Positions 1 through 5,316 of a stretch of DNA of 5,486 nucleotides are shown one piece after another (positions within the stretch are counted from its first letter, which is position 1; each line of letters starts with the position of its first letter). The notes below the pieces were generated by a model. The model was not told the DNA's origin and did no database searches. It worked only from the letters and a program-made list of their open reading frames with translations. Origin of the DNA: Thermoprotei archaeon (GTDB lineage: Archaea; Thermoproteota; Thermoprotei_A; Sulfolobales; Ignisphaeraceae); NCBI GenBank assembly GCA_003661865.1, contig QMWY01000098.1, positions 1 through 5,486 of the forward strand. Direction: 5' to 3'. Both the position numbers and the translations under genes were made by a program.

Positions 1-1037
1 CCTAGGGAGCCCGAGGCATCTACAACCCCCGCAACAAGCGATGAGAGCCTCGTGCCGGATGCCGCAACGGGTATCGAGGTCGTCAGCTGGGCTTCGTTCC
101 CGTAGATAACGGCGCTTAGGACTGCCAGTAGCAGCAGCCCCGCGAACGCGTTGACGGCGTAGGCCTGGGGGAAGAGCCATAGCAGAAGGGCTGCTGCTAG
201 GAGGAGCCCCGCCGATACCCACGGCCCCCTCTCCCTGCCTACGCGGGTGAAGAGCGGGGCTAGCAGAACCATGCCTACTGAGCCCGCGAGGGGGAGGAGC
301 AGCGAGGGGGCCATGGACCCCCGCGCCTCCTCTAGGTAGCTCGGGAGGTAGGTTATCAGCAGGTGCCTAGCGCCGTAGGAGGCGCTGTGCATGGCGGAGA
401 CGAGGGCTGTGTAGAGGGCTAGCAGGGCTGCTTCCCTAACGCGGGGCGCGGCACCACGACCATCCACGGCGCCCACCTCGAGACCCCTTAGCAGAGGGGG
501 GATCGACGAGGCCGCTGCGGCCAGGATCGCGCCGTTGATGACGAAGCAGGTCCTCCACCCAGCGGAGCTTACGAGCCACATACTCAGCAGCCAGACCAGG
601 GCGTGGCCGAGGGACCAGCTAGTGCTTAGGTAGGCGTAGCCCTTCTCAGCACCCCTCCCCCTTAGGATGTAGGAGGCTGTTTTGACTAGGGAGGGCCAGG
701 CAAAGGACTGGAGGTAGCCGTTGACCCCCCACAGCACCGTGAAGAGCACGGGGTCGTCAACGGAGCTCAAGGCTATGGACAGCGATGCCGAGCCCACGCC
801 CCCAACGGCCATGAGCAGCCATGGAGGGGCCCAGGTGCCGAGGACCCCGTTGATCACGAGGCCTATGGAGTAGGCGGTGTAGAAGAGGGCGACCGCGATG
901 CCGAGCCCGCCGTACCCCGCCCCGAGGTCACGGGCTATCCATGGAAGGGCTACGGGGAGGTGCATCCTGCATAGGTAGTACGAGGTGTAGAGGATCCAGA
1001 GGAGCGCTAGGGCTCCGGACCTACCAAGCCCCGTCAG
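1..1037 (-). CDS. MFS transporter, organophosphate:Pi antiporter (GlpT/UhpT) type, 3' end outside window
   Basis: A 345-codon open frame runs off the left edge; GlpT is about 450 residues, so roughly the last two helices are missing. Hydrophobic segments are spread as in an MFS protein, with a polar central loop at about 184-200. Landmarks align with E. coli GlpT (from memory): YYLCR at 20-24 with Arg24 matching phosphate-binding Arg45, W141 and H145 matching W161 and His165, and YGAR at 221-224 with Arg224 matching Arg269, followed by a matching P-x-YLEE stretch. The GlpT Lys80 position is Leu60, and the MFS motif A Asp-Arg is absent, so the substrate may differ. The substrate is unknown. 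The frame opens only 2 nt after the feoA stop, so the two are probably co-transcribed and translationally coupled. The only start giving a whole first helix is CTG at 1037; the first ATG, at 965, would cut that helix in half. Confidence 0.85.
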   Translation of the reverse strand, partial: MTGLGRSGALALLWILYTSYYLCRMHLPVALPWIARDLGAGYGGLGIAVALFYTAYSIGLVINGVLGTWAPPWLLMAVGGVGSASLSIALSSVDDPVLFTVLWGVNGYLQSFAWPSLVKTASYILRGRGAEKGYAYLSTSWSLGHALVWLLSMWLVSSAGWRTCFVINGAILAAAASSIPPLLRGLEVGAVDGRGAAPRVREAALLALYTALVSAMHSASYGARHLLITYLPSYLEEARGSMAPSLLLPLAGSVGMVLLAPLFTRVGRERGPWVSAGLLLAAALLLWLFPQAYAVNAFAGLLLLAVLSAVIYGNEAQLTTSIPVAASGTRLSSLVAGVVDASGSL

Positions 1038-1039
1038 GG

Positions 1040-1276
1040 CTAGGCAGGCCTCACAACGATCTTGTCAGCGACCCCCCTCCCCAGCGCCACCACAACTCCC
1101 CGAACCCTTACGAGCACTGGGCCTGGGCCGTTCCTAACGACCTCCACCAGGGTCCCGGGCACCAGGCCCATCTGCATAAGCCTGCTTCTGAGCCCGGGGC
1201 CCGCGGCTATGTCCACCACGACTACACGGGAGCCCGGCGGCATCATCGATAGCCTCGATACCCCTGGCAGCGCCAC
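1040..1276 (-). CDS. feoA: FeoA, small SH3-like cytosolic partner of the FeoB ferrous iron transporter
   Basis: A 78-residue protein, the usual FeoA length. The conserved core is clear: LSxxPPG at 9-15, then a beta strand at 17-23, RLMQMGLVPGT at 32-42, and VVV...GRGVADKIVVRP to the end. This is the single SH3-like fold of FeoA, which in bacteria supports or modulates FeoB at the membrane. The start is GTG. The later ATG codons at residues 11 and 12 have a GAGG nearby, but starting there would remove the conserved Leu-Ser before the PPG turn, so GTG is preferred. It lies 53 nt after the repressor gene, with its own TATA-like box and operator in that gap, and 2 nt before the MFS gene. The same frame upstream holds a strong ribosome binding site followed by a TAG stop (see 1304-1337). 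It is separated from feoB by the repressor gene rather than adjacent to it. Confidence 0.93.
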   Translation of the reverse strand: MALPGVSRLSMMPPGSRVVVVDIAAGPGLRSRLMQMGLVPGTLVEVVRNGPGPVLVRVRGVVVALGRGVADKIVVRPA

Positions 1277-1291
1277 GGCCCAAACCCGCTG

Positions 1292-1309
1292 TTTTAGGGT
1301 TATCTAAAT
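1292..1309. promoter_or_regulatory. Candidate repressor operator of feoA
   Basis: The plus strand reads TTTTAGGGTTATCTAAAT. It fits TTTTAGA-N4-TCTAAAA at 12 of 14 arm positions, the mismatches being arm positions 7 and 14. It lies between the TATA-like box and the predicted transcription start of feoA, where a bound protein would block RNA polymerase. It is the weakest of three such sites in the window. Binding by the neighbouring DtxR-family protein is inferred. Confidence 0.75.
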
Positions 1310-1337
1310 GGTTTTAAGCATTGCCCGCATCACCTCC
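1304..1337 (-). other. Strong ribosome binding site with an aborted in-frame start ahead of feoA
   Basis: At the end of the repressor gene the minus strand reads GGAGGTGAT (1337-1329), nearly the full anti-Shine-Dalgarno complement. An ATG at 1330 overlaps the repressor stop by one base, and a second ATG at 1321 sits 9 nt after GGAGGTG. Both are in the feoA frame, but a TAG at 1306-1304, inside the operator, ends the frame after eight or five codons. This could be a leader peptide, a means of reinitiation at feoA, or the remnant of an older longer feoA start. Which of these applies cannot be decided from sequence. Confidence 0.5.
1312..1318 (-). promoter_or_regulatory. TATA-like box of feoA and the MFS gene
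   Basis: The minus strand reads CTTAAAA, then CC, then the operator. A start about 25 nt downstream falls near 1290, leaving a leader of about 13 nt before the GTG of feoA. The distance from the first base of the box to the operator is 9 nt, the same as at feoB. Confidence 0.55.
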
Positions 1338-2007
1338 CTCCACACCTACCCAAAGCCACCCCCCTCAGCATAACCGTGTAGGGGTAGGGTACCTCCACAA
1401 CCCTATCGGTGTACGTGAGCCTCGCCCTTACCCTCCGCCTGCTCCGCTGCTCTATGCATATCTCGAGCCCTATCTCAAGCCCGTTCTCCTCAACGAACTC
1501 GAGAACCCCTAGGACCTCGCCCGCGATCCTGACTAGCTTGACTAGGGTCCCAGGCTCGAAGCTGCTCAGGGGCCTCGAACGGGCTACGAGGGGGTTCGGG
1601 GGCGCACCCGGTATTGGGTTTCCATGGGGGCACACCGACGGCCTCCCGATCCTCTCGTAGATCCTCTCTATCAGGTCGTCGGGCAGGTGCTCCATGTAGT
1701 GCGCAAGCCTATGCGCATCCGAATCGCCGTAGCCTAGGAAGCTGTGGAGCCACGCCTCAACAACCCTGTGCCTCCACACAACACGCTCAGCGATAGCCCT
1801 CCCACGTTTGGTGAGCTCAAAGCCCCTGTAGCGGACCCATCTAACCAGCCCGCGCTCGGCAAGCCTAGAGAGGACCTTGGTGACGGTTGCGGGCTTAACC
1901 CCCAGCTCCCTAGCTATGGCTGTGGTGCGCGCCCTTCCACACCCCTCAACAAGCTTGTATATAGTTACTAAGTAGTCCTCAACACTCCTGCTGAGCTCCT
2001 CCCTCAA
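1330..2007 (-). CDS. DtxR/MntR-family metal-dependent transcriptional repressor
   Basis: A 225-residue protein with the three-part DtxR layout. Residues 5-70 are a winged helix-turn-helix (TTAIARELGVKPATVTKVL as recognition region, RYRGFELTKRG as wing). Residues 71-140 are the dimerisation and metal domain, with HRVVEAWL, HYMEHL and the family hallmark CPHGNPIPG at 126-134. Residues 150-221 are a C-terminal SH3-like domain. Probable metal ligands by alignment are Asp11, His80, Glu84, His99, His103, Glu106 and His107. Asp11 matches MntR Asp8 (Met10 in DtxR), while His103 replaces MntR Glu99 or DtxR Cys102. With ferrous or manganous ion bound it should repress. The feo neighbours and matching palindromes suggest iron control and autoregulation. 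The start is TTG; no other ATG, GTG or TTG start lies nearby in frame. Confidence 0.93.
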   Translation of the reverse strand: MREELSRSVEDYLVTIYKLVEGCGRARTTAIARELGVKPATVTKVLSRLAERGLVRWVRYRGFELTKRGRAIAERVVWRHRVVEAWLHSFLGYGDSDAHRLAHYMEHLPDDLIERIYERIGRPSVCPHGNPIPGAPPNPLVARSRPLSSFEPGTLVKLVRIAGEVLGVLEFVEENGLEIGLEICIEQRSRRRVRARLTYTDRVVEVPYPYTVMLRGVALGRCGGR

Positions 2008-2017
2008 GGCCCCTTTG

Positions 2018-2026
2018 TATAAATTT
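2018..2026 (-). promoter_or_regulatory. AT-rich promoter element of the repressor gene
   Basis: The minus strand reads AAATTTATA, overlapping the end of the upstream operator by 3 bases. As a TATA box it lies only 11-19 nt before the TTG start, too close for the usual 25-nt spacing, so the exact promoter is uncertain. On the plus strand the same bases read TATAAATTT and lead straight into the operator, so a second, rightward promoter towards feoB is possible. Confidence 0.35.
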
Positions 2027-2041
2027 TAGAGGAGTCTAAAA
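2024..2041. promoter_or_regulatory. Candidate repressor operator of the repressor gene (autoregulation)
   Basis: The plus strand reads TTTTAGAGGAGTCTAAAA: two perfect 7-bp inverted arms around a 4-bp core. The site lies 17-34 bp upstream of the TTG start and overlaps the AT-rich promoter element. Its arms are identical to those of the feoB site, which points to one regulator for both. Confidence 0.85.
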
Positions 2042-2134
2042 GGCCTGATGCTCTACTAGGGAAAAATCCTTGGTGTACCACCCATGGCGTAGGCGTGGCG
2101 ATGCGTGCGTATGCACGTATCCATATGGGGAGAG

Positions 2135-2140
2135 CTTATA
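2135..2140 (+). promoter_or_regulatory. TATA box of feoB
   Basis: CTTATA is preceded by a purine-rich GGGGAGAG stretch suited to a BRE and followed by CCT and the operator. A start about 25 nt downstream falls near 2163, giving a leader of about 17 nt that contains the ribosome binding site. Confidence 0.65.
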
Positions 2141-2143
2141 CCT

Positions 2144-2161
2144 TTTTAGACGCGTCTAAAA
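2144..2161. promoter_or_regulatory. Candidate repressor operator of feoB, perfect palindrome
   Basis: TTTTAGACGCGTCTAAAA is perfectly symmetric over all 18 bp and is the best of three related sites. It fills the space between the feoB TATA box and the predicted transcription start, a position expected to block polymerase loading. Its centre is 120 bp from that of the operator before the divergent repressor gene. Confidence 0.9.
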
Positions 2162-2167
2162 GTACCC

Positions 2168-2171
2168 GGTG
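2168..2171 (+). promoter_or_regulatory. Ribosome binding site of feoB
   Basis: GGTG ends 8 nt before the ATG at 2180. It supports this start over the out-of-frame ATG at 2173. Confidence 0.6.
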
Positions 2172-2179
2172 GATGGGGT

Positions 2180-4285
2180 ATGGGCAAGGAGGTCGAGGGC
2201 TGTGACATCGTCGTAGCTGTTGCGGGCCAGCCGAACGTGGGTAAGTCTACCCTGTTCAACGTCCTGACGGGGCAAAGTGTAAGGGTTAGCAACTGGGCTG
2301 GCACAACTGTTGAGAAGAAGACCGGTATGAGGGTGCATAGGGGCAGGAGGATATGCTTCGTAGACCTACCCGGGATCTACGGGCTCAGCGCGCTCTCGAT
2401 CGATGAGAAGGTTGCTAGGAGCTACCTCCTCTCCGGCGAGGCCCACGCGGTCCTAGTGCTCGTCGACTCCACGGCGCCCGAGCGCACAATCTACCTAGCG
2501 CTCCAGGTACTCGAACTGGTCCCCAGGGCTGTTGTGGCACTCACCAAGTCTGACCTGGCCCACAGCATGGGGATCCACATACACGTCGATAAGCTCGAGT
2601 CGAAGCTAGGGGTCCCCGTCATCGCCACATCGGCTATACAGGGCACGGGTATAGACGAGATGCTCGATGCCCTCATAGATGTGGCCGAGGGGAGGCGCGG
2701 GAGAGGCACGACCCTAAGGATAGAGTACGATGGGCTCGAGCCCTACATAGCCGAGATCGAGAAGCTCGTCTCAGGGATCCCGGAGCTTGGGAGGTACCCG
2801 AGCAGGTGGCTGGCCCTAAGGCTCCTCGAGGGTGATCCCGAGCTCGAGGAGGTTGTTAGGAGGACGGGTAGGGGCGAGGTCCTCGAGAAGATCAGGGGGC
2901 TTCGTGAAGAGGCTAGGAGGGCGCTGGGGAGGAGCCCTGAGGAGGTTGCTGCGAGCAGCAGGTACAGGTTCGCTGACGAGCTCCTCAGGGACGTTGTTGT
3001 AAGGGTTGAGGTAAGGGCGGGTCCCAGCGTAATCGATAGGGTCTTCGAGAAGCCCATCGTCGGGCCCCTGGCGGCGGCCGCAACCATATTCTCGGTGTTC
3101 CTAGTGGCCTTCATAGTGAACACGGGTTTCCCGCTCAACGTAATAGCCGACCTAGCCGGGGCGCCCGAGGTTGCCGAGGCGCTCGAGAGCTACAGCCTCA
3201 GCGGCCTCCTAGGGATGCTGTTCGACTGGCTCGCAGAGGGTGTTAGGGCATGGCTCGGGCCCGGTAGCCCGGCCCTGGCAAGCCTCCTAGCCGATGGGGT
3301 TATCGGAGGTGTCGGTGCTGTCCTGTCGTTCCTACCCCTGATAATGATCGTGGCGGCGTTCATGGCCGCCGTCGAGGACTCGGGGCTGGGGCCTAGGATA
3401 GCGATGGCGCTCCACGGGTTCTTCAGCCGCTTCGGCCTCTCAGGGAAGTCGGCCTACCCCATGTTCATATCGCTCGGCTGCAACGTCCCCGGGGTCCTGG
3501 GGTCTAGGGTCGCTATAGATACGGCGGAGCGTATGGAGGTGGTGCTCTCGGTACCCTTCGTACCCTGCCAGGCGAGGCTGGTGGTGGCCCTATTCGCAGT
3601 GTCGGCGTTCCTAGCCGATCCGGGGAGTAGGGCAGCGGCGCTGACCACGGTGTACGTCGTAGGCCTACTGGTGTTCCTACTATCGTCGCTGTTCCTAAGG
3701 CGTGTTGTGTTCAGGGTTAGCGAACCCCCGGAGCTGCTGATCGAGGTTCCGCCGCTCCACAGCCCCAACCTCAAGGTCGTGTGGTGGATAACCTGGGATA
3801 CGACGAAGCACTTCCTGAGGAAGGCGGGGATCGTGATCTTCGGGCTGAGCATCGTGTCCTGGGCGCTGCTGAGCTACGGACCAACGGGCCCGGTTGAGGA
3901 TGTTGCGCATAGCTACGCAGCGATCCTAGGCGCTGCGCTGGCCCCGGTGCTAACACCGCTCTTCGGGCTAAGCCCAGACTCGGCGTGGAAGGTGGGGTTC
4001 GCGCTGATAAATGGGTTCGTTGCGAAGGAGGGCTTGGTCTCAGCCATAGCGATCATGGCGGGGGTCTCAGAGGAGAGTGCCTTCGCGGCGTTAGGGCTCA
4101 ACACAGCGCAGGGCCTAGCGCTACTCCTCTTCCTAATGCTCTACGTACCGTGCCTAGCAACCCTAGCAATGATCTACCAGGAGACCAGGAGCTGGAAGTG
4201 GACCCTGTTCTCAATAGCCTACATGCTCTTCGTAGCAACGGTGGTCTCCGAAATAGCGTACCTAGCTCTGCTGCCCTTCACATAA
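2180..4285 (+). CDS. feoB: FeoB, GTP-dependent ferrous iron permease of the cell membrane
   Basis: A 701-residue protein, normal for archaeal FeoB. An N-terminal cytosolic G domain (about 10-170) shows G1 GQPNVGKS at 16-23, switch I SNWAGTTVEK at 37-46, G3 DLPG at 62-65, G4 TKSD at 122-125 and G5 TSA at 150-152. G4 has Thr where most FeoB proteins have Asn. A helical GDI-like domain spans about 185-275. The membrane part starts near 296 and has about eight helices in two gate repeats: SLGCNVPGVLGSR at 431-443 with Cys434, PCQAR at 462-466, AKEG at 615-618 and YVPC at 655-658. These are the conserved FeoB gate motifs. It imports ferrous iron, with nucleotide hydrolysis or binding controlling passage. 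It is transcribed alone, divergently from the repressor-feoA-MFS block, under its own operator, and ends in a terminator. No FeoC is seen. Confidence 0.97.
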   Translation: MGKEVEGCDIVVAVAGQPNVGKSTLFNVLTGQSVRVSNWAGTTVEKKTGMRVHRGRRICFVDLPGIYGLSALSIDEKVARSYLLSGEAHAVLVLVDSTAPERTIYLALQVLELVPRAVVALTKSDLAHSMGIHIHVDKLESKLGVPVIATSAIQGTGIDEMLDALIDVAEGRRGRGTTLRIEYDGLEPYIAEIEKLVSGIPELGRYPSRWLALRLLEGDPELEEVVRRTGRGEVLEKIRGLREEARRALGRSPEEVAASSRYRFADELLRDVVVRVEVRAGPSVIDRVFEKPIVGPLAAAATIFSVFLVAFIVNTGFPLNVIADLAGAPEVAEALESYSLSGLLGMLFDWLAEGVRAWLGPGSPALASLLADGVIGGVGAVLSFLPLIMIVAAFMAAVEDSGLGPRIAMALHGFFSRFGLSGKSAYPMFISLGCNVPGVLGSRVAIDTAERMEVVLSVPFVPCQARLVVALFAVSAFLADPGSRAAALTTVYVVGLLVFLLSSLFLRRVVFRVSEPPELLIEVPPLHSPNLKVVWWITWDTTKHFLRKAGIVIFGLSIVSWALLSYGPTGPVEDVAHSYAAILGAALAPVLTPLFGLSPDSAWKVGFALINGFVAKEGLVSAIAIMAGVSEESAFAALGLNTAQGLALLLFLMLYVPCLATLAMIYQETRSWKWTLFSIAYMLFVATVVSEIAYLALLPFT

Positions 4286-4287
4286 AC

Positions 4288-4303
4288 GGGTCAAACCCTT
4301 TTT
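4288..4303 (+). terminator. feoB terminator
   Basis: GGGT-CAA-ACCC can form a 4-bp GC-rich hairpin, followed at once by five T residues. It begins 2 nt after the feoB stop. The T-run alone would suit archaeal termination. Confidence 0.65.
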
Positions 4304-4361
4304 GTAGGTATTCCAACCTCTATTAACCATTGTTTGGCCTGATCCTACAGTGGGCCAATCC

Positions 4362-4795
4362 ATGTCCAGGGCAGTTCTAGAGGTGAGGGAGAAGGAGGTG
4401 CTGATCGAACATGGTGTCCCGCGCCCCGTAGCGCACCATCGTCGAGAGGCTTTTTGAGGAGGGTACGAGGGGTGGGGCTAGGCTCTACAACAACCCCTGT
4501 ACGCTTAGCGAAACCTGTACATAGCTTCGAGAACCTACCGCGCCGCAGGGCTTCAGGACCCCAATGAGGAGGCCTGAACCTCGTTAACTGGGTTGCGAGG
4601 CGCGTAGAAGTGATGGGGGTCGGTGGGAGCACTGCGCTGGGGCAGGTGGGCTCAAGAGGTTCCTACGCATCGCGCTACCCAACCGCTACGCCATAGCCTC
4701 TGCGGAATCCATGGATCAACACCCCCTCCTCAGAAGTGCGGGGGAAGCCCGTGCTGGACGAGATGGAGAGGCTGGGAACCAGCGGTTTCTTAGAC
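4362..4795 (+). pseudogene. Decayed PIN-domain (VapC-like) nuclease gene
   Basis: No single frame is open, but pieces in consecutive order read like one archaeal PIN protein of about 145 codons. They are: VLEVREKEVLIEHGVPRPV from ATG 4362; TIVERLFEEG and ARLYNNPCTLSETC at about 4435-4518; IASRTYRAAGLQDPNEEA at 4521-4574; LNLVNWVARRVEVMGVGG at 4574-4627; LKRFLRIALPNRYAIASAES at about 4651-4710; and KPVLDEMERLGTSGFLD at 4745-4795. At least five frame changes separate them. The Glu of LSET (second PIN acid) remains. The acid expected in LPD-x-Y is Asn, and no N-terminal DTN-like motif is seen, so a repaired frame would probably still be inactive. Intact relatives are toxin RNases paired with VapB antitoxins; no VapB is seen here. 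The last bases overlap the convergent PsiE-family gene. Family assignment is by eye. Confidence 0.72.
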
Positions 4796-5218
4796 CACGA
4801 TCTTCTTCGTCACGATCCACAGCACCCCTGCCATTGCTAGGGACGCAGCGCTTATCACGAGGACGTCCATAGGGCTCCTCGTTATCACTGCCACGACCAC
4901 CTCCCTGAACACGACTATGGCCGCCACCTCGGCTATCGCGACTATTATCACCTCCCTACCCCTCCTGTACGCCTCGATGAAGCTCCTCATCAGCTCGACG
5001 AACACTACTAGGAGCAGGATGTCGTTGACTAGGTACTGGAACTCGGCCGTCGGGCCCTGGGCAACGACCTTGCTGAGGTCCCAGAACGAGACCGCTATTG
5101 TGAACGCTATGAGAACGGCTAGGAGAACGACTATTAGCAGCTCCGCAATGGTTATGAACCTGGTGCCCCACCGCGAGATCGCATCCTCGATAACCCTCTC
5201 GACACCGCCTCGAGACAA
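4790..5218 (-). CDS. PsiE-family small integral membrane protein
   Basis: A 142-residue protein with a short charged N-terminus and four predicted membrane helices at about 22-45, 61-83, 89-111 and 116-136. The C-terminal part, with RSPMDVLVISAASL at 114-127, closely matches the E. coli PsiE segment KSPLDVLIYSAAIL as remembered. An acidic residue in helix 2 (FVELMRSF, Glu75) fits the PsiE pattern FxxFExI. PsiE is known in E. coli as phosphate-starvation inducible and its biochemical role is unresolved, so no reaction is assigned. The start is TTG, chosen because GGAGGGGTGG lies about 5-14 nt upstream and translation from here gives the polar N-terminus expected before helix 1. It is divergent from a kinase-like gene and convergent with the PIN pseudogene. 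Confidence 0.82.
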   Translation of the reverse strand: MSRGGVERVIEDAISRWGTRFITIAELLIVVLLAVLIAFTIAVSFWDLSKVVAQGPTAEFQYLVNDILLLVVFVELMRSFIEAYRRGREVIIVAIAEVAAIVVFREVVVAVITRSPMDVLVISAASLAMAGVLWIVTKKIVV

Positions 5219-5222
5219 AAAG

Positions 5223-5232
5223 CCACCCCTCC
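5223..5232 (-). promoter_or_regulatory. Ribosome binding site of the PsiE-family gene
   Basis: The minus strand reads GGAGGGGTGG, 4 nt before TTG 5218 at its near end. It decides this TTG as the start. Confidence 0.55.
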
Positions 5233-5251
5233 AGCCCTACCCTACGCCCTG

Positions 5252-5267
5252 CAAGGCTATAACCTTG
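5252..5267. promoter_or_regulatory. Near-palindromic TATA-centred element between the PsiE-family gene and the kinase gene
   Basis: CAAGGCTATAACCTTG is symmetric at 14 of 16 positions around a central TATA. On the minus strand GGTTATAG suits a TATA box for the PsiE-family gene: a start near 5235 leaves about 17 nt of leader carrying the ribosome binding site. The symmetry could also mark a protein binding site. Confidence 0.5.
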
Positions 5268-5275
5268 AGCACCGG

Positions 5276-5283
5276 GATTATAT
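5276..5283 (+). promoter_or_regulatory. TATA-like box of the kinase gene
   Basis: ATTATATC lies about 38 nt before the TTG start at 5317. A start about 25 nt on gives a leader of roughly 12 nt containing GGCGGGGG. Confidence 0.4.
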
Positions 5284-5316
5284 CGAGGCTCTGCGTATAG
5301 TGGCGGGGGCTGCGCG

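Noticed and set aside
941..1307. Plus-strand open frames opposite feoA and the MFS gene start
   Set aside because: They are antisense to a clear FeoA and the conserved MFS N-terminus, with low-complexity Pro/Thr/Ser-rich products.
2101..2130. Alternating GCGTGCGTATGCACGTAT stretch as a repeat or operator
   Set aside because: Only short imperfect symmetry (GTGC-GTAT-GCAC), with no second copy in the window and no relation to the TTTTAGA motif.
2101..2205. 34-codon plus-strand open frame starting ATG 2101 and overlapping the feoB start
   Set aside because: It spans the feoB TATA box and operator, begins upstream of the predicted transcription start, has no ribosome binding site and ends inside feoB in another frame.
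3985..4326. 113-codon plus-strand open frame at the end of feoB
   Set aside because: It lies in another frame of feoB, and the feoB frame there carries the conserved AKEG and YVPC motifs.
4345..4632. 95-codon minus-strand open frame between feoB and the PsiE-family gene
   Set aside because: It has shadow-like composition and no motif, and the opposite strand carries recognisable PIN-domain fragments.
4771..4783. GCTGG-GAA-CCAGC hairpin downstream of the PsiE-family gene as a terminator
   Set aside because: No T-run follows on the minus strand, and the bases are explained as part of the PIN pseudogene C-terminus.
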